IMG/VR virus record: IMGVR_UViG_3300031576_000010
Span: 35,909 to 99,908 of that record
Reading direction: 5' to 3' (one strand)
From: a virus
DNA length: 64,000 nucleotides
Shown here: positions 52,087-60,668 of the stretch, in pieces
Layout of the letters: each line of letters opens with the position of its first letter
How positions within the stretch are numbered: the stretch's first letter is position 1
Position numbers and translations under genes: made by a program
Notes under the pieces: model-generated
Database searches by the model: none
What the model saw: only the letters and a program-made list of their open reading frames with translations
What the model was told of the DNA's origin: nothing

Positions 52087-52357
52087 CACGCTTCATCTTG
52101 AGCGCCGCCTCGATCCTGGCGACGAACTGTATGGACGCCCCAACCAACTCTTTGGCCACCTCGATGCCGCGATGGTGATGGATCCAGCCGGTCGGATCGA
52201 TCAGCGGGCCGATGCCGTGCGCATGTTCGAGGAACTGGGCTAGCCGCTTGAGCGGCAGGATGGCGAGCACGCGCGCCTGGTTGACGATCATGTCGGTCAC
52301 GTCCCTGGACGTGTCCCACGTGATCGCTGGCTCATCCTTCTCTTCCTGCTGTTCCAT
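52079..52357 (-). CDS. Small unknown helical protein
   Basis: 92 residues from ATG 52357 (GAGAGGAG upstream). Helices with NQARVLAILPLKRLAQFLEH and VAKELVGASIQFVARIEAAL. No metal motif. Unknown. Confidence 0.6.
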   Translation of the reverse strand: MEQQEEKDEPAITWDTSRDVTDMIVNQARVLAILPLKRLAQFLEHAHGIGPLIDPTGWIHHHRGIEVAKELVGASIQFVARIEAALKMKRDG

Positions 52358-52515
52358 CAAACGCTCCTCTCGACCGCCCGACGAAGCGCGCCCGCCTGAT
52401 CGCGCAGCTCCGACATCTTGTCCGGGTCCACCCCCACCTTGACCGCGATGGCGAACAGGACATCGAGCACCAAAAAACGGAAGACCCATCGAGCTTCGTC
52501 CGTCCTGGCGCCCAT
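52357..52515 (-). CDS. Small helical protein
   Basis: 52 residues from ATG 52515, ending in TGATG overlap with the next start. Contains a hydrophobic helix (WVFRFLVLDVLFAIAVKV) and a basic end. May be a membrane-associated micro-protein. No family recognised. Confidence 0.5.
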   Translation of the reverse strand: MGARTDEARWVFRFLVLDVLFAIAVKVGVDPDKMSELRDQAGALRRAVERSV

Positions 52516-52517
52516 TA

Positions 52518-52860
52518 TCAGCTCAGAATTTCACGTAGCAGGCCAGCCACCATCTGCCGTTGCTTTCTGGGGGTCATCATGAGGTAGAAGCAGAGCCTCG
52601 CTAGAACGACGGCTGTTGTCGCAGGCAGGCTCGCCAACTTGGCGATGTCAGTGATGTTGACGCGCAACAACCCCAACCGATTGGACACGGATGCGCAGCT
52701 ATCTGCCCGCGTAGCATGATAGGTGCTGTCCCCATGAGTCCAACGGATCCTACCACCTGAGCAGGGTTTGCCGGGTTCCGCCTTGCACGTCTGGCACTGA
52801 AGCATTGATGGGCTGAGAGAGTCACCTAGCGACTTGATTACGTCGTCGATTTCGATCAAC
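52518..52860 (-). CDS. Zinc-finger protein behind the AAA ATPase
   Basis: 114 residues from TTG 52860, chosen for TAGGAGG six bases before. CQTCKAEPGKPC, followed later by THGDSTYHATR, fits a small phage zinc finger. C-terminal half is helical (VLARLCFYLMMTPRKQRQMV). Nine bases after the ATPase, so possibly a partner. Confidence 0.55.
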
Positions 52861-52869
52861 TTTGGCCTC

Positions 52870-55308
52870 CTACACCGCTGTGCTCGCCCGCTTGACCCCC
52901 GTGACCTCGTCGGCGAATTCGCGGACGAACTCGGCGATCTCCTCCTGGTAGCCGAGATCGCGGCTCTGGGCGAACGCGTTGTCCACCGCCTTGACGATGT
53001 CGGCGCGCGCGATCCCCTTGGACGTCTTGTCTGTGATGTCGCGGAGGAGCGCGATGGATGTGGCGCGATCGACGATGCCGGCGACCATCGCGCCATTCAC
53101 CACCTCGCCGAGCGTGAAGTTCGAGAACTTCCGGCCGCGCCGCTCGATCGCGTACAGCACGCGACCCGGAGCGAACAGCTCGCTGACGCCCGTACGAACC
53201 AACACGTCCATCTCGGATGCGATCGGCTTGTCGCGCAAGACCAACCGGAAGATGTCGGCGGCCGCCTCGCGGGTCGGGCGCGTCACCTTGACCTTTCGAT
53301 CGATTCGTCCATCCCGCACGACCGCCGGGTCGAGGATGTCGGGCCGGTTGGTCGCGAGCAGCACGACGGCACCCGAGTCTTCCAACCCATCCATCTCGGC
53401 CAAGAACATCGGGACGATCGTCCGCTCGATGTGCGTGGTGATGTCGTTGCCCCGCTTGCACAGGATCGATTCGGCCTCGTCGATGAAGATGACAGCCGGG
53501 AAGCCCGCGTTCTTGTAGTGCTCGCGGGACCGCTCGAACATCTGGCGGATCGTCTCTTCCGAGTTGCCGACGAACCGGTTGAGGATTTCGGGGCCCTTCA
53601 CGTAGATGAACCCGCCGGTCGCCTTGTCGCCGTGGATCCGGGCCAGCGCGGTGGCGGTCGCCTTCCCTAGGAGGGTTTTCCCGCAATTGTGAGCTACAAT
53701 ACCATTCGCGACGAAGTTGCTAGCCTCGTCGACCGTAATGTCGAAGACCTCGGCCTCGCCATCCGGCTCTACCGACACAACACTAACCTCCTTAGCCAGG
53801 AAGATTGGAAGCTGCCGGTGTCGTTGATGACGACGAGCGTGTTCCGATTTGGTCAAGATGACGAGGTTGTCAGGTGTGTTGTTGGTCGGGTCCTCATCCT
53901 CATGATGAACATCCATGACTGGATCGAGAAAAACGTGGTCCACGGAGAAGACGCCACAGCGAATTACTTCGAGCCATGCGTCCAACGACAGGCCGTTCAG
54001 CCGCCCCTCCACGACGAGCCGGTGTTCAGCCAACTGGTATCCGCCGTCGTTTTTTCGAGCATGCGGATGCTTTGCAAGACCAACACCGCTCAACGTCCAA
54101 TACCCACCAGACAGATACCTCCCACCTGCCATTGGTGCCGCCTCACCGTTGACCAGCACGTGCGATCCTGCAACCAGCTCGTCCGCTCTTGTCCAAACGT
54201 CATTTGGTTGCGCGATCTTGTGGTCGGGCGTCACGCGCAGAACCTTACCGTCCGCGAGCGTGACGCGGACGACCGGTCTGGTCCCTCGTTCATACACGGC
54301 GACGACCTGCCGGAGCCTGAATTCCCCGTTGATGTAGCAGCGGATCATCGTCGGGATGGCGGGATCCCACCGCACCGCACGACCGCCAGGCCCTCCTGCT
54401 CGACGCCGCGTCTTCGCACATGGGTATCGCTGGCCGCAATCTACACAGCGGCCAGCGCCATCGTCCGCATGGCGCCAGGACACACGACGCTGCGAAGTCG
54501 AGAACACACCGCCCTGGGCGTTGAACCGGCGGACCAGTTCACGGAGCGGTAGCCGAAACCCCTTGCCCGCTCGATTGATCGTCACCTCCGCATCGCCATC
54601 AACGCACCCAGGAGGCCCGTACAGCAGCACCCCCTTGATCCGCTTCTTCCCATAGCGCGCGTACAAGTCGGCGTGGAGGTGGGGCAGCTCGATCGCCTCG
54701 ATCATCTGGGTCTTGGCGTCCTCCAGGCCACCGATGTCGTCCCACTTGACCCCAGTCGTCCCCTCGAACGTGTAGCGCGACTCCGGCTTGCCCAAGCTCT
54801 TGACCACCACCGACCTGGACGGGTCGAGCAAGACGCGGTGCCCCTCCTCCAGGCCGCTGACAGCCGGCGCGACCAACACGACCACCGGGATGCCGCCCGC
54901 CGCGTCGACCTCGACGCTCCCGTCCGGCCTGACCGTCCTGACGACGTGTACTTCGCCGGTCGGCACGTTCGGCACGACCGCGACAATCTGGTTGGAGTCG
55001 GGCTTGATCGCCACGATGGTGCCGACCCGGTAGTCGTCCTGGTTGTCCGGTAGGGCGAGGTCGAGGGTACGGCCGTCCGCCGCGACCGTGACGGTCGTGC
55101 GGTCGCGGTCGACCCGCAGGACAGTGGCGTGCTGATGGGGCGGGGCCTGGAGACGCTTGAGCGCCATGTCCATCTCGATGATGCGGGCGCGCGCCTGCTC
55201 CAGCCCCGCCTTCATCTCGGCTTCACGGGCCTCTAGCTCGCGGATCCGCTTCTCCGAGAAGACGATGCGGTCGTCTTCATGCTCCCGACCGTAGCGCCCG
55301 AAACTCAC
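52870..55308 (-). CDS. ARC/Mpa-like proteasomal AAA ATPase with an intein
   Basis: 812 residues as encoded, about 505 after splicing. N-terminal coiled coil (about 15-55), two OB-like parts (about 60-165), then the AAA domain starting VKWDDIGGLEDAKTQMIEAI, with the Walker A GPPGCGKT re-formed by splicing, Walker B VIFIDEAESI, and LLATNRPDILDP. This matches mycobacterial Mpa/ARC, which unfolds Pup-tagged proteins for the 20S proteasome. The C-terminus is KRASTAV, without the proteasome-docking GQYL or HbYX tail. No proteasome, Pup or ligase gene is seen here. Follows the MazG-like gene with a four-base overlap. Confidence 0.85.
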   Translation of the reverse strand: MSFGRYGREHEDDRIVFSEKRIRELEAREAEMKAGLEQARARIIEMDMALKRLQAPPHQHATVLRVDRDRTTVTVAADGRTLDLALPDNQDDYRVGTIVAIKPDSNQIVAVVPNVPTGEVHVVRTVRPDGSVEVDAAGGIPVVVLVAPAVSGLEEGHRVLLDPSRSVVVKSLGKPESRYTFEGTTGVKWDDIGGLEDAKTQMIEAIELPHLHADLYARYGKKRIKGVLLYGPPGCVDGDAEVTINRAGKGFRLPLRELVRRFNAQGGVFSTSQRRVSWRHADDGAGRCVDCGQRYPCAKTRRRAGGPGGRAVRWDPAIPTMIRCYINGEFRLRQVVAVYERGTRPVVRVTLADGKVLRVTPDHKIAQPNDVWTRADELVAGSHVLVNGEAAPMAGGRYLSGGYWTLSGVGLAKHPHARKNDGGYQLAEHRLVVEGRLNGLSLDAWLEVIRCGVFSVDHVFLDPVMDVHHEDEDPTNNTPDNLVILTKSEHARRHQRHRQLPIFLAKEVSVVSVEPDGEAEVFDITVDEASNFVANGIVAHNCGKTLLGKATATALARIHGDKATGGFIYVKGPEILNRFVGNSEETIRQMFERSREHYKNAGFPAVIFIDEAESILCKRGNDITTHIERTIVPMFLAEMDGLEDSGAVVLLATNRPDILDPAVVRDGRIDRKVKVTRPTREAAADIFRLVLRDKPIASEMDVLVRTGVSELFAPGRVLYAIERRGRKFSNFTLGEVVNGAMVAGIVDRATSIALLRDITDKTSKGIARADIVKAVDNAFAQSRDLGYQEEIAEFVREFADEVTGVKRASTAV
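53686..54606 (-). mobile_element. Intein with HNH endonuclease (307 residues) in Walker A
   Basis: Residues 235-541 of the ATPase, splitting GPPG from CGKT. N-block CVDGDAEVT, block B TPDHKI, an HNH-type part (DVHHEDEDPTNNTPDNLVIL), and the C-block VANGIVAHN followed by Cys. First Cys, terminal Asn and downstream Cys are present. An additional CVDC and CAK pair near the start may bind zinc. Confidence 0.9.
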
Positions 55309-55937
55309 CCGTCCGCCCGCTTGTTCCCGTGGCGTGGCGGGCGCGCCGCGTTCTTCTCACGCTTCCGCTCCATCTCGGCGAGCAGGTTGACCCCGCACGC
55401 GATCGAGGTCGAGGTCGTCTCCTTGATGACCAATTCGAGCGCGATCCTGACATCGTCCTTCCGGTCCTTCCGCCACGCCTCGACCGCGGCGGTCAGGTAG
55501 TCACGGATGGGACGTAGGACCCGTTCGATCGGCTCGAACGGGAAATTGGGAGCCGGCTGCCTGCCCTCCCGGAGCGTCCAATCGGCCCCCCAAAGTCCCC
55601 ACAGCATTCCGGTCACCCGGATCGCGATATCGGCCAGCTCCTCGCCGAGCGGGTCCTGTCCGGTCCCGATGACGGCCGCCTCCGCCTCCGTCACCTCCGT
55701 GTAGGTGAGGATCAGCTTCTTGGTGAAGTTGTCCCAGGTGGGCGGCTCGAACCCGTTCGCGTTGATGATCTCCAGGTTGAGCCGGCCCGACTCCTTGATG
55801 TCCATGCGATCCCTTTCCACAGCCGTGCCTACAGTCGTGATCACCTGCGGCATCAGGATCGACCCGAGGTGTCCCGACGCAACCATCTGGTCGAGTAGCT
55901 CGGGGTCGGTCGGCAACAGGTTGAACGTCGTCACCAC
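55305..55937 (-). CDS. MazG-like nucleotide pyrophosphohydrolase
   Basis: 210 residues. Residues about 75-115 carry the MazG pattern: LTYTEVTEAEAAVIG then EELADIAIRVTGMLW, giving the ExxE...EExxD metal set. Such enzymes remove abnormal or host nucleotides. C-terminal region is basic (RKREKNAARPPRHG). It overlaps the ATPase gene start by four bases, so they form a unit. Confidence 0.7.
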   Translation of the reverse strand: MVTTFNLLPTDPELLDQMVASGHLGSILMPQVITTVGTAVERDRMDIKESGRLNLEIINANGFEPPTWDNFTKKLILTYTEVTEAEAAVIGTGQDPLGEELADIAIRVTGMLWGLWGADWTLREGRQPAPNFPFEPIERVLRPIRDYLTAAVEAWRKDRKDDVRIALELVIKETTSTSIACGVNLLAEMERKREKNAARPPRHGNKRADG

Positions 55938-56185
55938 AGATCCTCGGTGAACAGCATGTCCTTGGGCTCGGCGATCTGACCGGCCTCGAACGCCAGTCGG
56001 GCGGCCTGCTCGCGGGTCATGAAGCCGTCGTCCGTCAGGAACCCCTGGACCGCGCCGGCCGGAAGCCGCGCGCCCGTCTCCGCGAAGTACAGGGCGATCA
56101 CGTCGTGATGACGACGTGGCGGCGCGACCGTCCAGATGAACCCGTCGACCAGGATGGCGGCCCGCTTGACCACGGTCAGCTCCAT
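55931..56185 (-). CDS. Small unknown protein
   Basis: 84 residues from ATG 56185. Contains VVKRAAILVDGFIWTVAPPR and a helix EQAARLAFEAGQIAEPKDML. Overlaps the deaminase stop by 10 bases. No family recognised. Confidence 0.6.
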   Translation of the reverse strand: MELTVVKRAAILVDGFIWTVAPPRRHHDVIALYFAETGARLPAGAVQGFLTDDGFMTREQAARLAFEAGQIAEPKDMLFTEDLW

Positions 56186-56628
56186 ACCATGTGGAACCAC
56201 TCGACCCCAGACGCCTGCGCCAGCTCCTCCTGCGGGCCGCTGATCCGATATCTCCGGTCGAACACGACCCGCACGACCCCTTTGACGATCGCGTGTTGCA
56301 AGCACTTGATGCACGGTGAGAGCGTCGAGTAGAGCGTCTTGGGCCCGTCGAAGTCGCGGGCGAACAAGAGCGCGTTCATCTCGGCGTGGACGGTCCGGTG
56401 GCAGCCCGAGTCCTCCCCGATCTTCAAGCAGCCAACACCATCGTCGGTGCAATGCGGTTGACCGGGCAGCGACCCGCAGTAGCCAGCCCCCAAGATCCTG
56501 TGGGTCGCGTGCTCGACCAACACGGCTCCCACACCACCCAGCTCCAGCGCGCGCGTGCAGGTGGTCCGGCGGGCCACCTGACGGGCGATCTCGATGTTGA
56601 CCTCGTCCCAGCTCGGTCGTGCGGTCAT
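56176..56628 (-). CDS. Deoxycytidylate deaminase-like enzyme
   Basis: 150 residues. Zinc-dependent cytidine/deoxycytidylate deaminase motifs: HAE at 81-83 and PCIKC at 105-109, plus the extra metal-pattern residues CYCG, HC and C between, typical of dCMP deaminases. Makes dUMP for dTMP synthesis. Overlaps the next gene by four bases. Confidence 0.85.
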   Translation of the reverse strand: MTARPSWDEVNIEIARQVARRTTCTRALELGGVGAVLVEHATHRILGAGYCGSLPGQPHCTDDGVGCLKIGEDSGCHRTVHAEMNALLFARDFDGPKTLYSTLSPCIKCLQHAIVKGVVRVVFDRRYRISGPQEELAQASGVEWFHMVWS

Positions 56629-57047
56629 TCCGACACCCCCGACGCCAGGCGAAACCGCTCAACCGCCCGATCGAACAGGGCGGCCAGATCGGCCCGCCCA
56701 TCCAGCATGACGTACTCGTTCGACTGTTCGACGAACTCCTCCCACCGGACCAGCAAGCAGGCGAGCATGGCGGCTTGCTTGCGCATGTCCTTCAGGTCCC
56801 AGAGCCACGGGGTCGCCAGCTCGCCGGCCATCCCGTGCTCGCCGTCACCATCGTCAACCTGGACGTCGAGGACGAGCCTGTAGAGCACGTCGCCTTGTTC
56901 GACTGGCGGCACGTTCGCGGGCGCGTCACCACGCGAGATAGGCTCGATCCACCTGGTCCGCATCTCGACGTGCGCGTCCAGCACCCACATGCCGACCCGG
57001 AGGTATTCGCCTGGTTCCAGGACGGCTTCTTCGATCCCTTGTGTCAC
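56625..57047 (-). CDS. Unknown protein
   Basis: 140 residues from GTG 57047, whose GTGA overlaps the stop of the ATPase gene; a longer upstream frame is Arg-rich and unlikely. Contains EYLRVGMWVLDAHVEMRTRW and a helical C-terminus (ADLAALFDRAVERFRLASGV). Could be an OB- or Cas-like small protein; no family recognised. Confidence 0.55.
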   Translation of the reverse strand: MTQGIEEAVLEPGEYLRVGMWVLDAHVEMRTRWIEPISRGDAPANVPPVEQGDVLYRLVLDVQVDDGDGEHGMAGELATPWLWDLKDMRKQAAMLACLLVRWEEFVEQSNEYVMLDGRADLAALFDRAVERFRLASGVSE

Positions 57048-58849
57048 GACACACCCAAGAAGAACGTTTCGCTCGCCCGGATGCCGTCTCGCCCGACCTC
57101 GACGAGACCGTTGGTTCGCAGGAGCGACAGGTAGTTGCCGAACGTGCCGCCCGACGGTTCGATCCCGACCCGCTTGCCGAGCTGGTCGCGGGTGCATGGG
57201 CTCGGGTAACTACCAAGCAGCGTGTCGAGCATGTCGCGCGCGCCCTTCGGCAACCGCGACTTCCACAGGGCCGGCAGGTCAATCTCCGGCAAGGTGGCGG
57301 GCGCGACCGCCTGGCCCTGCGGTGTGAGAACAACGCCCTCGTCCGTCCCGTCGATGTAGCCGCCGACCCGCAAGAGCGACAGGTAGTTGCCGAACGTGCC
57401 GCCCGCATGCGAGAGGCCCGCGAGCGTCCCGAGCTGCACGCGGGTGAGGGGGCGGGGGTGCAGGGTGGCGAGCGCGACCAGCATGGAGCGCGCCCCCTTC
57501 GGCAGCTTCGTGTCCCCGTTCGACCCCGCCTCCCGCTCGCTCATCCGGCGCTTCTCCGCCAGCTTGGCGGCGACATCTTCGGTGGGGGACCACTTGGTCG
57601 GGTCGCCCACCTGCTTGCCGTTGCCGTACTGCCGATCGAACGACCGGGTCATGTCGAGGTTGCGGGCGGGCGACTGCGGCTGGTCCTTGCGGAGCCGCTC
57701 GACCAAAAGCTCGATCTTCTTGGTCGTCGACTGGACGGCGGTCGACACTTCGCACGTACGCGCGAGGCTTGCCTGAAGTTGGTCGACCTGGTGGTCGAGC
57801 CGGCGGATCTCCACGAGCAACTCGGGCGGGACGTATGGGATACGTTCTGGGACCAGCGGCCTGGTGGGCGCCGTCTTCTTGGCCAGATCGCGCTCCAGCT
57901 CGGCGATCCGCTTGCGCAGGGCGGCGGGGTCGCGGGCGGCGGCCCGCTCGACCACCTGTTTCATCGCCATCCGGATCTCGTCCAGCTCGACGGGCGCAAG
58001 TGTCCTGGCGGACGCGGCCTTCTGGCCGACCGTTGGGGTGGCGGACGCGTCGAACGTCCGCTTCTTGGCGATCTGGAACTTGCCCAAGATCCTGAGCCAC
58101 TGGGGCGACCACACGCACGCGGTCCCAACCGGCAGCTTGGACAGCTCGGCGGTCGGGACCTGCACGCGACCTTGCGTGTCGACCCCCTTCTCATCGATCC
58201 ATCCCTCGATCGTCTTGCGTTCCTGCGGGCCGGACGTCTGCAACACGACCAGCACTTCCGCCTGGTTGAGCGCGTCCTTGTTGACCGCCTGGGGCCGCTG
58301 CGAGATCAGCGAGAAGCCGATCCCGTAGTTGCGGCCCAACTTACAAATGTCCTCCCAGGCGCCCAGCATCCGCTCCTCCCCCTTGAACGTCCGTTGCGGT
58401 ACGAACGTCTGGGCTTCTTCGAGGAACAGATGGATGGGGGAACGCGACCCCTTCTTCCGGTGGAACAATTGCTCGGCCAGCGCGGTCACGAATTCCTTGC
58501 GCTGACCCTTGCGGAACGACGAGACGTCCAGCACGACCGACGTGCCCTTGTCGACGATCAAGTCGGCGACCAATTGACCATCTTCCGGCTCCAGCGGGAC
58601 GTCCCCGTGCTCTCCACCGAACACCGGGATCGAAATGCCCGGGCCTTTGCCGTCCGCTGCAACGCGCAACCCCCACCAAACACCGACCGGATCGAGCACG
58701 ACCACCTGGGCGCCCACGTCCAGCATCGACTCGGCCAACCGGCCCGCCGCGAACGTCTTGCCGGAACCGGAGCGTCCGAGGAACGCGAACTTCTGGGTGA
58801 CGGCGTCGACCGGGAGGTCGAGCCCGGGCGCGAGCTTCAGGGTGGACAC
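57044..58849 (-). CDS. HerA/FtsK-like ATPase with two winged-helix repeats
   Basis: 601 residues, GTG 58849. N-terminal ATPase: Walker A GRSGSGKT near 26-33, VVLDPVG, Walker B IHLFLEEAQTF, and GIGFSLISQRPQAVNKDALN, the HerA-family sensor-type region. A long coiled coil (ELERDLAKKTAPTRPLV region and beyond) follows. The C-terminus has two repeats: LPKGARSMLVALA...GGTFGNYLSLLRVGGYID and LPKGARDMLDTLL...GGTFGNYLSLLRTNGLVE. HerA-type ATPases move or process DNA, sometimes with a nuclease partner. The promoter at 58859 gives a nearly leaderless message. Confidence 0.8.
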   Translation of the reverse strand: MSTLKLAPGLDLPVDAVTQKFAFLGRSGSGKTFAAGRLAESMLDVGAQVVVLDPVGVWWGLRVAADGKGPGISIPVFGGEHGDVPLEPEDGQLVADLIVDKGTSVVLDVSSFRKGQRKEFVTALAEQLFHRKKGSRSPIHLFLEEAQTFVPQRTFKGEERMLGAWEDICKLGRNYGIGFSLISQRPQAVNKDALNQAEVLVVLQTSGPQERKTIEGWIDEKGVDTQGRVQVPTAELSKLPVGTACVWSPQWLRILGKFQIAKKRTFDASATPTVGQKAASARTLAPVELDEIRMAMKQVVERAAARDPAALRKRIAELERDLAKKTAPTRPLVPERIPYVPPELLVEIRRLDHQVDQLQASLARTCEVSTAVQSTTKKIELLVERLRKDQPQSPARNLDMTRSFDRQYGNGKQVGDPTKWSPTEDVAAKLAEKRRMSEREAGSNGDTKLPKGARSMLVALATLHPRPLTRVQLGTLAGLSHAGGTFGNYLSLLRVGGYIDGTDEGVVLTPQGQAVAPATLPEIDLPALWKSRLPKGARDMLDTLLGSYPSPCTRDQLGKRVGIEPSGGTFGNYLSLLRTNGLVEVGRDGIRASETFFLGVS

Positions 58850-58858
58850 GGTCGGCTA

Positions 58859-58887
58859 CATGTAGCGGTAGGACATGCAGGTGTCAA
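58859..58887 (-). promoter_or_regulatory. Sigma70-like promoter of the HerA-like gene
   Basis: Minus-strand TTGACA (58887-58882), 17 bases, TACATG (58864-58859). Predicted start is about 58852, three bases before the GTG. Confidence 0.6.
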
Positions 58888-59303
58888 GAGAAAAGCTGAC
58901 GCGACCCTTTTGGGTATTCCACTTTGCTGCCGGTCGATTGAATCGCCCACACCTCGACGCCCGCGGCAATCGATCGCTCGACCATGTCGCGGGTGCCACG
59001 CGAGGTGTGCAGGTGGTCGTGGAACGCGACGATCAAGTCGGGCTTGCCCTCCGCAAGCATCTGATGGTTGCGTCGCGGACCCGCCGCCTTGCCCAGCTCG
59101 CCCCAGCGGGCCGGGTACTCCACGACCGTGATGGCCAACCGGTTGGCGACCTCACCGGCGATCCGGTCGGCCCCACGACAAGCCCCGTGGATCAGGCGGG
59201 TGATGCGCCGCTGGAAGTGGAGGGCCGACACGGTCGATTCGATCACGCCCCACGCGTCCCAATCGCGCGACCCACATGCCAGCACGACGATCCCGTCGGC
59301 CAT
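58884..59303 (-). CDS. SLOG-family (YspA-like) protein
   Basis: 139 residues. N-terminus VVLACGSRDWDAWGV, then LIHGACRGADRIAGEVANRL, with a later PDLIVAFHDH block, matches the SLOG/YspA (DUF2493) fold, which binds nucleotide-derived ligands. Such proteins occur in phages and in anti-phage or signalling contexts; the ligand cannot be read. Stop overlaps the promoter of the HerA-like gene. Confidence 0.75.
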   Translation of the reverse strand: MADGIVVLACGSRDWDAWGVIESTVSALHFQRRITRLIHGACRGADRIAGEVANRLAITVVEYPARWGELGKAAGPRRNHQMLAEGKPDLIVAFHDHLHTSRGTRDMVERSIAAGVEVWAIQSTGSKVEYPKGSRQLFS

Positions 59304-59312
59304 CCAACCACT

Positions 59313-60167
59313 CTACCGTATGATCTGCGGGTACCGCTCGAACCAATCGGCCCACCGGCGGAACACCCGCCACTCGTCCGGGCTGATCTGCGGCCAGCTC
59401 CACACGATGAAGCCGGAGATCGCCTCCGACCCATCCACGAAGCTGGAGAGGAAGTCGTGCAGCTTGGCACCCGACTTCGTGCCGAACGCCGGCACGCTCG
59501 GGACGAGATGGGTCCAGCCAAGCGCCCGCCAGCTCGCGATGCCTTGATCGATCTGATCGGGAGAAACGTCGTAGAGTTGGGGCGACCCCCATCCGGCCGC
59601 CTCGAAGTTCTCGGACGCGACGAACTCGGCCCACGGGAAGTTCTTGTGGTAGTCGGCCATCCCGTAGCTTGTGACGCCGAGCCCGTGCTTGTCGGCCAAG
59701 GCTCCGAGCGACTTGTCCATCAAGGTTGCGACGGCAGCCTGCATGGCCGCCTTCGAGCCGGTCGGTGGTGGGGCGTCCGGGTCCGCTTCCTTTTGGCCGG
59801 CGCGTGTGCCCGACCCCTTCCACTTATAGCCCAGCTCCGGGTCGAGGATCCACCCGACCACATTGCCGGTCGTGGCCGCCTTCATCTTGTCGACGAACTC
59901 GTCTTCCCGGCCGGCCCACGGGTACCCCCATAGCCACGGGTTGATGCCGGCAGTGGCGAACGCGTCACCGTACCGCTTCACGTCTTCGACCGACGTGATC
60001 ATGGTGGTGCGGGGCTTGCCTTTCGAGACGTCCTGCTGGACCACGTAGAACGCGACGAACGAGACGCCCGCGTCTTTCGCCGTCTTGGCCGCCTGCTTGG
60101 GGGGTGGCATCGGACCGGTCGCCCGCAAGTAGATGCCGACTCCGGTTGGGTTCTGGTTGGCCATCAC
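59313..60167 (-). CDS. TIM-barrel-like protein, possibly glycoside hydrolase-related
   Basis: 284 residues. Alternating helix and strand with GVSFVAFYVVQQDVSKGK, INPWLWGYPWAGREDEFVDK, VVGWILDPELGYKWKG, GVTSYGMADYHKNFPWAEF and SGFIVWSWPQISPDEW. The pattern of strands ending in W/E/D resembles TIM-barrel hydrolases of the lysozyme-like or DUF4832 type. It could be a lysin or a surface protein. No signal peptide seen. Active-site identity not certain. Confidence 0.5.
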   Translation of the reverse strand: MMANQNPTGVGIYLRATGPMPPPKQAAKTAKDAGVSFVAFYVVQQDVSKGKPRTTMITSVEDVKRYGDAFATAGINPWLWGYPWAGREDEFVDKMKAATTGNVVGWILDPELGYKWKGSGTRAGQKEADPDAPPPTGSKAAMQAAVATLMDKSLGALADKHGLGVTSYGMADYHKNFPWAEFVASENFEAAGWGSPQLYDVSPDQIDQGIASWRALGWTHLVPSVPAFGTKSGAKLHDFLSSFVDGSEAISGFIVWSWPQISPDEWRVFRRWADWFERYPQIIR

Positions 60168-60176
60168 GGATCCTTT

Positions 60177-60374
60177 TCAGGTAGGCGCCTTGATCGTCGT
60201 GTCGCCCAAGAACGTGTTGTTCCTGATGACAAGGTTATCGCCAACCACGATCGCGTTGGTGAATGTGACGTTCATGATGACCCCGATGCCAGAACGCTCG
60301 ATCGTTTCGATCGCGTCGGCGACATCCTGTGGGAGGGTCATTGGCCCGTGGGCCAGAGAATCGGCAACAATCAT
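60177..60374 (-). CDS. Small beta-helix-like protein
   Basis: 65 residues from ATG 60374, with GGAGAGGG upstream. Helical start (PQDVADAIETIERSG) and a beta end (NAIVVGDNLVIRNNTFLGDT) like a short coil of a beta-helix or a small fibre. Overlaps the next gene by four bases. Unknown. Confidence 0.55.
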   Translation of the reverse strand: MIVADSLAHGPMTLPQDVADAIETIERSGIGVIMNVTFTNAIVVGDNLVIRNNTFLGDTTIKAPT

Positions 60375-60664
60375 GGCATCCCTCTCCGCACCGGCGCGGG
60401 TGAACCGACCGGCGGCTTGGCCTCGCGGGCGAGGCGGTCGTGCGGCGGGCAAAAATCCACGTCACGACCCGCCTGTTTGACCGCGCACCCACTACAGAGT
60501 GGCGCATCGCACGTGCCCGACGTCGTGTTGGTCAAGGGGTAGTCGCACAGCTTGGAGGACTGGCGGCCGCACCCTGGTGTCGCGCACGTCTTCGACCGCC
60601 GACCACGCGAGCACGCGATCGCGACCGTGTTGCCGTCCTTGTCCTTGATGAAGTTACAACCCAC
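60371..60664 (-). CDS. Zinc-finger protein
   Basis: 97 residues with several Cys: CATPGCGRQSSKLCDYPLTN, CDAPLCSGC and FCPPH. Reads like a small zinc-binding protein with two sites, basic N-terminus and Pro-rich tail. Unknown role. Confidence 0.6.
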   Translation of the reverse strand: MGCNFIKDKDGNTVAIACSRGRRSKTCATPGCGRQSSKLCDYPLTNTTSGTCDAPLCSGCAVKQAGRDVDFCPPHDRLAREAKPPVGSPAPVRRGMP

Positions 60665-60668
60665 CGAC

